A DNA stretch of 64,000 nt from Metaphire vulgaris (taxonomy: Eukaryota > Annelida > Clitellata > Crassiclitellata > Megascolecidae), in the NCBI GenBank assembly GCA_018105865.1, contig CM030868.1, forward strand, positions 947,501 to 1,011,500, in the 5' to 3' direction. Shown piece by piece: positions 1 through 10,940 of this stretch. The notes under the pieces were generated by a model. The model had not been told where the DNA came from and made no database searches. It saw nothing but the letters and a program-made list of their open reading frames with translations. Positions within the stretch are counted from its first letter, which is position 1, and the number at the start of each line of letters is the position of its first letter. Both the position numbers and the translations under genes were made by a program.

Positions 1-138
1 AAACAATGAAACATTATGTACAACATTAACATTCGTATACAATACAATTATACAGTCATCATAACATAATTACATACAAGAACATTCGTAATAACATTTT
101 AACATCAGCAATAACTTTTTACAATGACGAATGTCCTT

Positions 139-1257
139 TCAATCGTCGTATCTCGCAGATCTCCTTATATTTCCTCTTGGTCGTAAACGTGGAATTCCGG
201 GAACGTTGTTTTCACGCGGCTCCTCTGGAACTTCCGTGAACGTCTTTTCAAGTTCTTCGGCGACAATGTTCCTTTCTTGGTCGTTGACATTCACTTCTTC
301 TTCCGCTTCTTCAAACGGTGGTCCCTGTTCTTCGAATGCTTTATACAACAACATCTTGTCTAGATGTGTTACAAATATCCGTCCTCTCGGCTTCTTTTGC
401 ACTCGATAATTCAGACGTCCTGTCCGTTCCAAAACTATGAATGGACCATCGTAATATTTCTGCCATTTCGGATATCGACCTCTTCGTTTTCTGGGTATGA
501 ATATCCAAACTTCATCTCCTACTTGAAATTCCTTCTGATGCACTTTCAAGTCATACTTGTCTTTGCGTCTCTTCGCAGCTGTTTTCAAATTCTCTCGCAC
601 ATTGGCATAGGCGTCGGTAAACTTCTCTTTCAAGTCTTCCACGTAATCAACATACGGTATAGGATTGTATCTTGGTAATGGACCATATACCAGATCAATG
701 GGCATTCTATTCTCTTTTCCAAACATCAAATAATTAGGAGTGTATCCCGTGCATTCATGTATCGATGCTCGATATGCTGCTGTTGTTAATGGCAAAACTT
801 CATCCCAGTTCCTGTGATTATCTTGTACCATTTTTCCAAGCATTGCATTCATGGTTCTATGATAGCGCTCCATTAAACCGTTTGTCCGTGGCTCATAACT
901 TGTGGTGCGTACCTTTTCCACACCCAACATCCGACACATCTCCTTAATCACCTGGGATTCAAATGCTGGACCTCTGTCAGATAATAACTTCAATGGTACT
1001 CCATATATAATGCAAATCTTTTCAAGGAATATTCGTGCAATTGTCTCCGCCTCTTGATTTTTCATCGGAACTGCTTCAACGAACTTCGTGAAATGGTCCT
1101 GAATTGTTAAGATGTATATATTCCCTTGTCGACTCTTTGGATGTGGTCCTGTAACATCCATTGCCACCATTTCCCATGGTCCTCCACATGGTATTGGGTT
1201 TAACTTTTGCATTCCTGGGTGCGCGTCCTTGTCAGGTACCTCTGACACTCTGTGCAT
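139..1257 (-). CDS. Ty3/gypsy integrase core and C-terminal domain
   Basis: This 372-residue frame continues the pol polyprotein after a frameshift. It holds the retroviral integrase catalytic core: the first Asp in MDVTGPHPKS (about residue 34), the second in SDRGPAFES (about 94) and the Glu in TNGLMERYHR (about 130), which gives a D,D-35-E spacing. A GPF-type C-terminal module (KYYDGPFIV...THLDKM) follows at about 265-305, then an acidic tail. The HHCC zinc finger that should precede it lies in the neighbouring frame, which ends at 1200. Integrase joins element cDNA to host DNA. The first Met here is not a true start. Confidence 0.9.
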   Translation of the reverse strand: MHRVSEVPDKDAHPGMQKLNPIPCGGPWEMVAMDVTGPHPKSRQGNIYILTIQDHFTKFVEAVPMKNQEAETIARIFLEKICIIYGVPLKLLSDRGPAFESQVIKEMCRMLGVEKVRTTSYEPRTNGLMERYHRTMNAMLGKMVQDNHRNWDEVLPLTTAAYRASIHECTGYTPNYLMFGKENRMPIDLVYGPLPRYNPIPYVDYVEDLKEKFTDAYANVRENLKTAAKRRKDKYDLKVHQKEFQVGDEVWIFIPRKRRGRYPKWQKYYDGPFIVLERTGRLNYRVQKKPRGRIFVTHLDKMLLYKAFEEQGPPFEEAEEEVNVNDQERNIVAEELEKTFTEVPEEPRENNVPGIPRLRPRGNIRRSARYDD

Positions 1258-4200
1258 TTAAGACAAAATCTTTCTGTATCTTTCGACCATCCTGGCCAAT
1301 AACTCCTCAATCTCACTTGATGACGCGTGCGTCTTATCCCAAGATGTCCTCCTGTCATACCAGTGTGTGCTCTTTTCAGGAAATCTTCTTTCAAATTCTG
1401 TGGTATTATCAATTGCACATTCCCATTCGCATTCTGTCGGTATAAAAGATCGTCTTCAATCATCAGTTGTTCTTTCTGATGCCAAATCGCCTTTATTTTT
1501 TCATCTTCAGTTAATATATCGGAGAAATCAGGTGCTCCTTGCTCAACCCAATCTCTTATTCTTGCAACAAATGGGTCTTTCTTCTGTTCTTCCTTGATAT
1601 TCAGTTCTTCTGAACGCAGTTGAATCGCGGCTACCAAACTAACGTCGTTCGGTCTTCGCGACATTCCATCAGCGTTGCCGTGGCTGGAACCTGGTCGGTG
1701 CTTTATCCGAAACTGATATTCTGACAAAACTTCTTGCCATCTGGCCTGTTGTCCTATTGGCTCTGGCGTTCTATTTAACCACTGCAAAGCAGCGTGGTCC
1801 GTTCTCAATAAGAATGATTTTCCCAATAGATATGTCCGGTAGTATTTTACAAAATACACCACAGCCAGCAATTCTTTTCGAGTCACGCAATAATTCCTCT
1901 CGCTGTTTGATAACAGTCGACTCCCGAATGCCAACACCCTTTCGACTCCGTTCTGTTTTTGCGATAATACTGCTCCTATCGCTATATCCGATGCGTCCGT
2001 GTCTAGTATGTATTCCCCTTCGTCTAGTGGTAATCCTAGTATGGGTGCCGTTGTAAGTTTTTCTTTCAATTCTTCAAAGGATGAACGTTGCGCATTTCCC
2101 CAATGGAATTTGACATTCTTCTTTGTAAGCTCTGATAATGGTGCTGCTATTTTAGAGAAATCCAGCACGAACTTTCGGTAATATGAACATAGACCCAAGA
2201 ATGCTCGTACTTCTTTCAAACATTTGGGTTCCGGCCATGTCAATACTTTCTTTATTTTCTCTGGGTCTGTAGTGACTCCTTTCGATGATACGACATGTCC
2301 TAAGAAATGGACCTCCCGTCGCATCAACTTACACTTTCCTGGTTTTAATTTCAGTTGTGCTGTTCTTAGTCGTTCAAATACTTCTTGTAATCTTCCAAGA
2401 TGTTGCTCTGGTGTTTCTGAAAAGACCATCACGTCATCCAAGTATACTAAACACACCAAGAAATTTAATCCTGATAACACGATATCCATAGTGCGTTGGA
2501 ATGTGGCTGTAGCCCCGCACAAACCCATAGGCATCACCTTCCATTTAAATGCTCCTTTTCTGGTTACAAAGGCAGTTTTGTCGGAATCTTCGGTTCCCAT
2601 CTCAATCTGGTGGTACCCACTTCTTAAGTCAAGTGTACTAAACCATTTGGATCCAGACAGTGTATCTAAGCAATCTGCTATTCTTGGTAATGGGTATGCA
2701 TCCCCTTTTGTCACTGAATTCAACGCTCTGTAATCCAGGCAAAATCTCATGGTTCCATCTTTCTTCCGTACTAAAACCACATTAGCTGCCCAATCACTTC
2801 GAGCTGGTTCAATCAAACCCTCTTGCAACATCTTATCCACGTTCTCATCTATCATCTCCCTATACATTCGTGGTTGGGACCTCAATGATTGACGAATTGG
2901 GTCAGCAGCACCCGTATCGATCCTGTGCTGTGTAACTTTGCAGTGACCCAAATCACTTTCATCCAATGAAAACACATCTATGTACTCCAGCAACAACATT
3001 TTCAATTCGTTTTTATCTTTATCAGACACTTCTGCCTCTATATCCTTCATCATTTCTTTTACTGCTTCCATTGCTTGTCTTATCTGGGTATCTTCATTCT
3101 TTGTGGACCTTTGCTCTGATAATACTGTGACAGGATGTACTATTCCAAGTCCGTCATTTTGATATAAGACTGCAGGCGTTTCGTTCAAGTTTATTACTCT
3201 TATAAGAGCTTCTTCTGACCTCTTTAGTACTACCCGTGCCGCGTGCACCCTGGACTTAATCTCTTTGTAGTCCGTCATCCATGTAGTAAACTCATCTTGA
3301 TCGGTCATATGCATCATTGTTATGGGTACATTTATTTCTGAGCGAGGAGGAACTATTATCTTTTCAGCAACTTGTACTCGTCGACATTGAAATGGACCTT
3401 CTTGACTAATCGATGGTATTCTCCTCTTTCCGATGTATACAGCGGCGTTTGTGAAATTGATGTGACACCGATTCTCTGTAAGGAAATCCATCCCTAATAA
3501 TACTTCACTGATCTGTTCGCACACAATAAAACTCACATCTCGCCAACACTTCCGATCGAATTTCACAGACGTGGTTACTTGACCTATCACTGTTATTTCA
3601 CCTCCATTCGCAGCTCTCAATATTTGAGGTGCTGGGTCCAATTTCAACCCTTCAGCCATCCAAATTGGTAACAGACTCACTTCCGAACCTGTATCTACCA
3701 AGCACTTTTGTTCTTGTCCATTAATCAACCCTTTTATGTAGACTGACTTCAGCTTCGTCTTTCCTTCTGTCGAACTGACAATACTTCTGTTCTCTAACAC
3801 CCTCTTAGTAGAGGTATCTCTGCTCCGTCGACATTCTTTGGCTAAATGTCCCACACCTTGACATTTGAAACACTGCACGTTCTTCTTCCAATTATTATCA
3901 ACACGTCTTTCTCTACTTTCTCTACTCCATGACTTCTGTCTTGAACTGTTATCCACACACCCTTTCCTTCCGTCTACCTTGGGTGTCGTTTCCCTTAATA
4001 ACTTCTTTTCCATGTTATCTTGCCATTCCTCTTGTTTAGTCCTTTGCTCGTCCAGGAAATTAGTTACTTTCTGCATAACTTGCTCCATCATATCATCTTC
4101 ATTAGTGCTCCGTACCTGTCTATAGTTTCTGCCTTGTCTCTGATGGGCCATATATTCATCCTCCGTGGCTCGTTTATAGCTATTCATTCTTAAGGTAATT

Positions 4201-4592
4201 CTGTAGGCTTCGTCAAGAGAACGTGGCTCCCTTTCTCTGACCTTTAAAGATAACTCTCTGTCGGACAATGCTTCTAAGAATGCATCTCTTGCTAAGATCT
4301 CCGTAGTGTCGTTGTTTGGTCCTGGGAATGCTAAGGTGACCAATTTTCTAATATCATGGAGAAGATCCCCAAAACTCTCCTTCTCTCTCTGCTTCCGACA
4401 TCGTAATTGGGTGCGAAAGGTTTCCTGTTGGGCCTCTAACCCATATCTCTGTTGTAGCCTTTCCACCAATTCATCATATGCGACTTCTTTCTTAGCTCCA
4501 AAATCCCATAGAAGTTGAGCTGGTCCTTTTCTAAGGAACACTGCAGAAATGCACCCTTCTCTCTTTCCGTCCATCCATTGTATTCTGCACAA
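1200..4592 (-). CDS. Ty3/gypsy gag C-terminus, protease, reverse transcriptase, RNase H
   Basis: This 1130-residue frame contains the end of gag with a CCHC zinc knuckle (CFKCQGVGHLAKEC, about residue 240), an aspartic protease (CLVDTGSEVSLL, about 296), reverse transcriptase with the catalytic YLDDVMVFS (about 715), RNase H (ILDTDASD, about 860) and the integrase HHCC finger (HTGMTGGHLG...CLKCTEC, about 1075-1120). Gag and pol are in one frame over this stretch. The N-terminal Met is arbitrary, because the gag reading enters from another frame near 4535. All catalytic motifs look intact. Confidence 0.93.
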   Translation of the reverse strand: MCRIQWMDGKREGCISAVFLRKGPAQLLWDFGAKKEVAYDELVERLQQRYGLEAQQETFRTQLRCRKQREKESFGDLLHDIRKLVTLAFPGPNNDTTEILARDAFLEALSDRELSLKVREREPRSLDEAYRITLRMNSYKRATEDEYMAHQRQGRNYRQVRSTNEDDMMEQVMQKVTNFLDEQRTKQEEWQDNMEKKLLRETTPKVDGRKGCVDNSSRQKSWSRESRERRVDNNWKKNVQCFKCQGVGHLAKECRRSRDTSTKRVLENRSIVSSTEGKTKLKSVYIKGLINGQEQKCLVDTGSEVSLLPIWMAEGLKLDPAPQILRAANGGEITVIGQVTTSVKFDRKCWRDVSFIVCEQISEVLLGMDFLTENRCHINFTNAAVYIGKRRIPSISQEGPFQCRRVQVAEKIIVPPRSEINVPITMMHMTDQDEFTTWMTDYKEIKSRVHAARVVLKRSEEALIRVINLNETPAVLYQNDGLGIVHPVTVLSEQRSTKNEDTQIRQAMEAVKEMMKDIEAEVSDKDKNELKMLLLEYIDVFSLDESDLGHCKVTQHRIDTGAADPIRQSLRSQPRMYREMIDENVDKMLQEGLIEPARSDWAANVVLVRKKDGTMRFCLDYRALNSVTKGDAYPLPRIADCLDTLSGSKWFSTLDLRSGYHQIEMGTEDSDKTAFVTRKGAFKWKVMPMGLCGATATFQRTMDIVLSGLNFLVCLVYLDDVMVFSETPEQHLGRLQEVFERLRTAQLKLKPGKCKLMRREVHFLGHVVSSKGVTTDPEKIKKVLTWPEPKCLKEVRAFLGLCSYYRKFVLDFSKIAAPLSELTKKNVKFHWGNAQRSSFEELKEKLTTAPILGLPLDEGEYILDTDASDIAIGAVLSQKQNGVERVLAFGSRLLSNSERNYCVTRKELLAVVYFVKYYRTYLLGKSFLLRTDHAALQWLNRTPEPIGQQARWQEVLSEYQFRIKHRPGSSHGNADGMSRRPNDVSLVAAIQLRSEELNIKEEQKKDPFVARIRDWVEQGAPDFSDILTEDEKIKAIWHQKEQLMIEDDLLYRQNANGNVQLIIPQNLKEDFLKRAHTGMTGGHLGIRRTRHQVRLRSYWPGWSKDTERFCLKCTECQRYLTRTRTQECKS

Positions 4593-4795
4593 ACCTCAAA
4601 CTGCCTCAGAAATGTTTCTAATGGTATCAATCCATCAAACTTGTTTGGTTTCATCGGTGACCACTTAGATGTATTTCGAGCTCTTCCTTCTCGACGAGCT
4701 GGTCTCATAAATTCTCGCATATCTGAATCAGACCACTCTTCTTTCACTTTAGTGAACCTTTGCTGTTTCTGTCTTATGGGTGTCTCTTGGTCCAT
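4436..4795 (-). CDS. Ty3/gypsy gag N-terminal fragment
   Basis: This frame of 119 residues begins with MDQETP and carries the gag core pattern (KFDGLIPLETFLRQFEVCAE...W). It overlaps the large pol frame; the natural protein path crosses to that frame by a -1 step near 4535, after which the original frame runs into unrelated residues and stops. Ty3 elements normally shift between gag and pol, not inside the gag capsid, so I read this as damage or a sequencing indel rather than programmed recoding. A further open frame at 4801-4992 lies upstream without known similarity. Confidence 0.75.
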   Translation of the reverse strand: MDQETPIRQKQQRFTKVKEEWSDSDMREFMRPARREGRARNTSKWSPMKPNKFDGLIPLETFLRQFEVCAEYNGWTEREKGAFLQCSLEKDQLNFYGILELRKKSHMMNWWKGYNRDMG

Positions 4796-5331
4796 GCCTC
4801 CTACAATTCCGTGGCCCTTATGAGTTTTGAGTCAATATCCAATCCTCCATATCTAGCAGTACTCTTTTCCTTGCTCCGAGCACCCATTTCCAATCTCTGT
4901 GCTCGTCCGAACTCACAAATCCTTTCTTTGCTGGGTATATGATCAATGGCTCGTCTTCGGTGCTTATCAACAGACAGTTCCTCTTCTATCATTGACTCAA
5001 TAATTCATCTTCCTCAATGAGTTGTGTACTTTCCGTGTCATAATCTGCACGATTCTTAGTATCGCACAGCTCGTCCTGCTTAGGTTCAGCCATGCTTATT
5101 GCTCTAAGCTCTTCCTGAGTGCTGAGCCGTCTGAGTGCAACACACTTCCGTAAAGTGGACCTTCAATGAGCTTATACAGTGCTTACACTGCTATCTCTGG
5201 TCTCAACTACGTATCGTACCAGTGAGTCTTATAGCCGTTATACAAGGTAGCACACACCCACTCTTGCCAGTGCCTACTCTTGTGGCTTATCAGTGGCTTA
5301 ATTCCTTCTCTGTGCTAATCCAGCGCCAAAC

Positions 5332-5349
5332 CCCACTTCTCTGGTGCCA
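5332..5349 (-). promoter_or_regulatory. Primer-binding site of the Ty3/gypsy element
   Basis: Four bases inside the 5' LTR edge the minus strand reads TGGCACCAGAGAAGTGGG. It begins with TGG, the complement of a tRNA CCA end, and sits where minus-strand DNA synthesis is primed in LTR elements. I did not identify the tRNA. Confidence 0.6.
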
Positions 5350-5353
5350 GTTA

Positions 5354-6252
5354 TGTAACGAAACCCCTAATGCTGGGATTCCATCTGTTACAATCCGGCG
5401 ACTGGCCTGTTCTTGCCAAAGTTCCACTCTCAACCAGCCTACCGGTCTTATAATAATAATAGTGCTTATTGGACCTTTCTCCAGGATGCCACGTCCAAAC
5501 ACTATCAGGGTATCCTTGGCACGTATTGGGTCCCCAGCTTTTTGGCCAGGTCTTTCTGAATTAGCTAACTCCTCACACCCTTCACTATACTGCTAGCACC
5601 CTTCCTGTATCTCTTTTCTAGTATCAGTGCCCCCTTCCTGTATCTTCTTTCTAGTGTCAGTGCACCTTTCTAGTGCTGCTCGTTCCTTTCTCACACCCTC
5701 CTAAAGTGTCTATCCTCCATACTCAACATGGAACGCGCCGCGGAGATTTATCTTTGGATGGGGCACAACCCTGCCCCTTGGGTCCTGCTTTCGCAGTAAA
5801 TCAGCTATCCCGTATAAAGGAATCGCTTATTCTACCACATAGTCCAATCAAGGCTTACCCTGATGACTATCCACCACTGCTCTCTAGAACTCACTCTTAT
5901 GTGTGCTCACTTTTACGTGTGCTCACTCTGTTCCCTTCTCTTTTTTTTTCCTCTAATCAACTAAGGCCTTACTTAACCTCCTTGGACCCTCCTTAACGGT
6001 GGTGTGCTTAAGTCATATCTTAACCTTACTGGGAAACCTACATTATTTGTGCTATCTATCAAATAACCTTATGCCTCTATTTAGAATAATTACCCTTCTT
6101 TTACTGATATTCATTAATCCTTATTTACTCTAGGAATATTACTTATTTAAGTATACTAATGTTTTACTTATAATTCTCTACTGACATAAGCGCCTCTAGT
6201 GAACGATTCGAAACTATTTACATTACATGAGGTGCCCATAAAATTCGCTACA
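5354..6252 (-). repeat. 5' LTR of the Ty3/gypsy element (899 bp)
   Basis: The ends form the short inverted pair expected of an LTR: TGTAACGAAA on the plus strand at 5354 and TTCGCTACA ending at 6252, that is TG...CA termini. It lies directly beside the primer-binding site and holds no coding frame of note. The partner LTR is outside the window, so LTR identity, and hence age, cannot be judged, and the target duplication cannot be confirmed. Confidence 0.8.
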
Positions 6253-6255
6253 ATA

Positions 6256-6331
6256 CAACAGGTTTTATAGACATCAAGACAATTTTTGTAATTAATTCGC
6301 TGTGTGAGGGAAGCCAATTGAAGACCTGTTG
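6256..6331. mobile_element. Short CAACAGG-ended MITE, copy 1
   Basis: The unit starts CAACAGGTTTTATAGACATC and ends GACCTGTTG, giving short inverted termini next to TA. A second copy is at 6648-6720. The LTR element ends 3 bp to the left, so the retrotransposon landed at or beside this repeat. Confidence 0.5.
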
Positions 6332-6647
6332 AATAGAAGGTATATAGACCCTAGATATGTAAAAATCTAATCGGTTTGAAGAAATTCTCCCAAAAATTTC
6401 TCATTTTCCTCTTGTTCCTTCTTCATTGCTTTAACTTTTGCAAGAATAATCAATACAATCATTCTCAATTTCGACCCACATGGTTCGAAATAGAGCACAC
6501 CCAGCCATTTCATACAACACACTAACGCCATTGACTGTACGGGAACGAGGGACATCAACTAAATGAAAGTCCTGCCGAATATCTTGAGGAATGACTAGTA
6601 GGGTGATCGAGGGAAGAGCCGCGTATTAAGATATCTGGTTCATTATA

Positions 6648-6720
6648 CAACAGGTTTTATAGACATCAAGAACAAGTTTTATAATTCCCTGCGTCAGAGA
6701 AGCCAATTGAAGGCCTGTTG
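6648..6720. mobile_element. Short CAACAGG-ended MITE, copy 2
   Basis: Same 20-base start and same CCTGTTG end as the copy at 6256-6331, with an interior differing by small indels. Similar length and TA at the left edge support a tiny non-autonomous element over a chance duplication. Confidence 0.5.
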
Positions 6721-6774
6721 ACTAGAGGGTTTATAGGACCTAGTCTCCTCTCACTTTTAATGCAATTTATTCAC

Positions 6775-6930
6775 AATTTACTATTTGACTGTATATATAG
6801 TACTATTTCATGAAAGATCAATCGCATAAGAATAAGCAGCTACTGCTGTACTACTACCATCAAAGCGTTATATAAATTTACCGTATTTACGAGATTTTAC
6901 TTACTTTACTTTCATGACTTTATTTCCACG
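6775..6930 (+). repeat. SINE-like repeat with GCGTTATATAAAT core
   Basis: The block CATAAGAATAAGCAGCTACTG, then CAAAGCGTTATATAAATTTAC, then ACGAGATTTTACTTAC recurs in reverse at 27735-27880 and in pieces at 9228-9275 and 14983-15055. Repeated order plus a TTAC-rich tail suggest a SINE 3' region; I see no clear polymerase III head here. Confidence 0.5.
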
Positions 6931-7204
6931 TTACTAGCCTGATGCGACACCTATCCAATGACCTGGAAGTCAAAGTGCATCAATGTGCCACCTAGCGAAT
7001 GATCTGGCGACTACGTTCCATGGGATGATTCCACTGGATGCATGCTGAGATACCCGGGACGCACCGCCACTGCTCTGCTTCCGCACGCCGGAGTATACGG
7101 GGGAGGGGCAAGAGGGGAGAGGAGGATGAGGAGGAGGAGGAGGAGCTGAAGGGAAAGAGGGAGATGCTGGATGGTTGGTGCAGATGATGAAAAAAACGTT
7201 CAAA

Positions 7205-7280
7205 ATGGCGGCCGAATTCTACGACTCGAACGAACAATGGAATGGAAACGCAGAAGACGGCGGATCTGCATCTGGGACAG
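7205..7280 (+). CDS. MAP7-like gene, exon 1 (start codon)
   Basis: It begins ATGGCGGCCGAATTC and ends GGGACAG before GTCAGA. It leaves phase 1, which matches the entry of the exon at 8913. Encodes MAAEFYDSNEQWNGN and on, acidic and low in structure. It was too short for ORF calling and was found by phase matching. Confidence 0.6.
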
Positions 7281-7784
7281 GTCAGACTAGTATCCCGTTT
7301 AATTGCAGTTAACCGGACCCAGATGCATGCCAATTAGACACGTGGTTCGTTCAGGGATTCTAGACCGAAAACGTCCGAAATAATCCGACTGGCTTTTCGT
7401 GCTCGGTTGGCTGGCTGGCTGGCTGACGTAATATTAGTTGACTGGTTTATTTATCTCCAGTGGCGGCTTTGATTTTATGCTCTTTGTCGTCTATGGATTT
7501 ATAGTCAACTGACTAATTGACTTAATAAAAATTAGTCTTGTGACCTTCAGACTGACTGTCTCTCTTTCTCTCCCTAACCGGAAACGACCTATTGAGGGGG
7601 GAGGGTCACTGGTATGTTGGTACTTGACCTCTGACCTTGTGGTTACATCATCGTATTATTATTAATATCCTGGCAGACGATAGACCGATGATAAGCAGAG
7701 GAAAAAAAGACAATCCATCTTTGCTGACACGAGGATCTAGTGATTATAATTATAATTTATGATTTAATCATAATAATAATAATG

Positions 7785-7828
<44 letters not shown>

Positions 7829-7863
7829 CGATGAATCATAATAATAATAATGATAACAATCGT

Positions 7864-7898
<35 letters not shown>

Positions 7899-7900
7899 CA

Positions 7901-7973
<73 letters not shown>

Positions 7974-10628
7974 GGTTTAAAGTGGTTCAGTAGGAGTCTG
8001 CTCTGTGTGAGAATCACATTTGTTCATTAAAGATTGTCTTTTGAAGGCTCAAAATCTCCAATATTGTGGACTGCGTGGTTCAATTTTTTTTGGCAAATTC
8101 CGAAAATCTTCCTTGACATTCAATCTGTTCTATAGTGATGATCACTAGTAGTAATAATTTTCAGCATAGATTGGCTCTGCAGATGTAATATCTGGGGCAA
8201 AGATGGATGACCCCCGTTTTCGTCGGATGCCATCGTCTCCATGCTGTTTCAACTTTCAAAGTTAAGACGAAAGCAACAACAGTTGGCTGTTGCCACCTTG
8301 AGTCAGCAATGGATGAGGGGAGGAGGAGGGATTGGAAGACTTGGCTACCTTGGCACTCATTCGTAGTAAACCTATCTGAGCGGAATGCAGGAGATACGGT
8401 GGCCAGTATGCAAGATAGGCGCAGTGCAGTCAGCTGCCTTCCCAGAATGCAAAGCCTCGGCTAGAGAACGGTTTAATACTGTATCTGTCACAGTGGCGTA
8501 GCCAGGGGTGTGGGGTTGAACCCCATTGGTTGTCTATTTTTTTATTGCGAATCAATATAGTTGTATGTGCTCATACGCCATACACTTAAATAATTCTCCT
8601 AATCAAGGAAAATAATAGTTGACGACCTTTTTTCTCCGCTTGTCAGAATTTTTCGAAGTTGGGAATCATAACTCCCCTTCGGGAAATCCTGGCTACGCCA
8701 CTGATCTGTCAATGTCTAGATTAATGTCTCCAAAACGTCGAAAACGTTGGAAGATTGAAAATGCCAATATTTTCACAGTGAAATTTGAAAACCTTGCAAA
8801 GGCATTAACCGCTACCATGCTTTGTGTTTTGCCCCCCCCCCTGTGGAAAAATTTCCGTGGGCGCCCAGGGACGCGTCCTAACTTATATTTCACGGTGTCT
8901 GTCCGCTTGTAGCGGAGAGACGGGCGCAGTGCATGACGGCGGCCGAAAGGCTGCGCCTCCATCGAGCCCACGAGGCGACGGTCCGTCGGAAGGGCGTCGA
9001 GGCCCTGAGGGAGATGGACGCGAAGGCCGAGGAGTTCCGCCGGAAGCAGATGCAGGACAAGCGGCGGAGTCTGAAGGAGGCGAAGACGAAGGAGGAGGAG
9101 CAGAGGGCGGGAGTGGAAGAGAGGAGGAGGAAACTGCTCGAAGAGGAACACGTAAGGTCAACCGATGGCGCTATAGAAGTCCATAGAGGCAGACAGTGTG
9201 CTGACCTATGGCTATTCCAAATTTAGACTAAGCGCTATATGAATTCACGAGATTTTACTTACTTACTTATAGCCTAAATTATAGGCTAAATAGACGCAAG
9301 GCATGTAAAGATGAAATGGATATCAATCTAAATGATTAAAATAGTCTAATCTCTGAAAATATCAGAATGAATGAATGAATGAATGAATGGATGGATGGAT
9401 GGATCATGGACGGATGAATGAATGAATGCGTTCGCGAATTAATGGATTGACGGATAAAGTAAGTAAGCCAGTCAGTTAGTAAGTAAGCCAGTCAGTTATT
9501 AAGTAAGCCAGTCAGTCCGTCAAACATCTCAACAGAAGTAAAGACAATTAATCAGGCAGTGTTTAAGTGTGGCTTCGATGAAATCAAGTATTTAATTGGC
9601 TCTGATGTTTAATTTAATTATAATTCACCTTTAAAACTTCCATAAGTTCTACAAGTTTATTTGTTAATTTTATTATAAAAAAACTTTGATTTTTTGTTTT
9701 GACATAAGAAGGCGCTAGAAAAATCACAACATCCAATCATAATTGAAAAGGATTATAAGAGAAATAATAGCGTTATACTGTAGATGAAAGAATTTTTTGT
9801 CTGAAATAATATTTTAAAAAGCTGCCTTCTATCGTAGGAACGTCGCCTTCTGAAATTGCAGAAGCTATGGGAGATCAACAGAAGAACAGACGAATCAAGG
9901 AGAAGAAAAAGGAAGAAAACCAGTAACATATACATTAATTAACACAAGAAACTTAGTGGCATAATGGTAACAGCGACTGCGTTTTATCACCGAGAGTAGC
10001 AGGTTCGATTCCTGACTGGCCATTGCTTGGCTCTTCAGGAGAACAATTCGGTCTTGGTGTTGCTTTTAGACTGCGTTGATTTCATGGCGCTATAGAAGCC
10101 TAAGATGTTAGACTCAACAGAAAACGACGTGAACATTATAATAAAATCTTAAAAATCAGAACGACTACAGTGGAACTTCGTTATAACGTATATATACCTA
10201 GCGGGTATGTAAAATTTTGTACGTTATATTCGAGACACCATATATAGATTCAATACCACCCAATACTGTAACGCACCATAGGGGACCGAACATTGCGGTG
10301 CGTTATAACCGAGGATTCGTTATAACCGTGTCCGTTATAACGAAGTTCTACTGTATGCTTATGCATTGCGGATGTCTTCTTTTGCAGGCAGTCGTTTGAG
10401 TCTTGGGTCTGGAGCGATGTCTGACGGGACCCTATCGAGCGGGGGTCGGACCCCCACCCGCCACTACCGACCCCACAGCATCGCCGGTCAGCTGCCCAAC
10501 TACGCCCTCCCGACCGTTGCCTCGCAGATCCGTGCGGCGAGATGGGGAGCCGAGGCGGGACTGAAGCGCCAGCTGGTGACCGTCTGCTACAGATGCCATA
10601 CGCAGACGACTTACCCAGGTTGTCGACA

Positions 10629-10666
<38 letters not shown>

Positions 10667-10900
10667 TAGAACTTCGTTATAACGGACTCGGTTATGACGA
10701 ATCCTCGGTTACTTGCAATGTACGGTCCCGTGTGGTGCGCTGTTGCATTGGATGGCATTGGATATAACGTAACTGGGATACAACGTACAAAATTTTACGG
10801 ACCCTCTAGATACGTTATAGCGAAGTTCTACTGTAGGAAGACAATTAGACAGACAAATAGATAAATAGCACTAAGGATACATATATGATTAAAAAGTTGT

Positions 10901-10940
<40 letters not shown>

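Larger units (their letters stand above)
1..6252 (-). mobile_element. Ty3/gypsy LTR retrotransposon, frameshifted, cut by window edge
   Basis: The minus strand carries, in order, a 5' LTR, a primer-binding site, gag, protease, reverse transcriptase, RNase H and integrase. Integrase after RNase H is the Ty3/gypsy (Metaviridae-type) order. Bases 1-138 are AT-rich sequence after the integrase stop; no LTR edge matching TTCGCTACA is present there, so the 3' LTR is outside the window. Coding is broken by a shift inside gag (about 4535) and another inside the integrase zinc-finger/core junction (about 1220), so this copy is probably defective unless these are sequencing indels. There is no envelope ORF and no chromodomain in the visible part. 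Confidence 0.95.
7281..8912 (+). other. Intron 1 of the MAP7-like gene
   Basis: This intron of about 1.6 kb holds a large (AAT)n/(ATT)n microsatellite with a SINE tail (7757-8010) and a hAT-type MITE (8491-8703). A CTGG/GGCT tandem run lies near 7405-7425. No other exon is evident. Confidence 0.55.

Noticed and set aside
4535..4540. Programmed -1 frameshift in gag
   Set aside because: It falls within the capsid region, not at a gag-pol border, and a second shift near 1220 breaks integrase, so decay or sequencing error is likelier.
7757..8017. Frame with polyAsn and polyIle
   Set aside because: Translation of the (AAT)n microsatellite.
9955..10025. Possible functional tRNA gene
   Set aside because: A and B boxes are good but the acceptor and anticodon stems do not pair properly; a SINE body follows.
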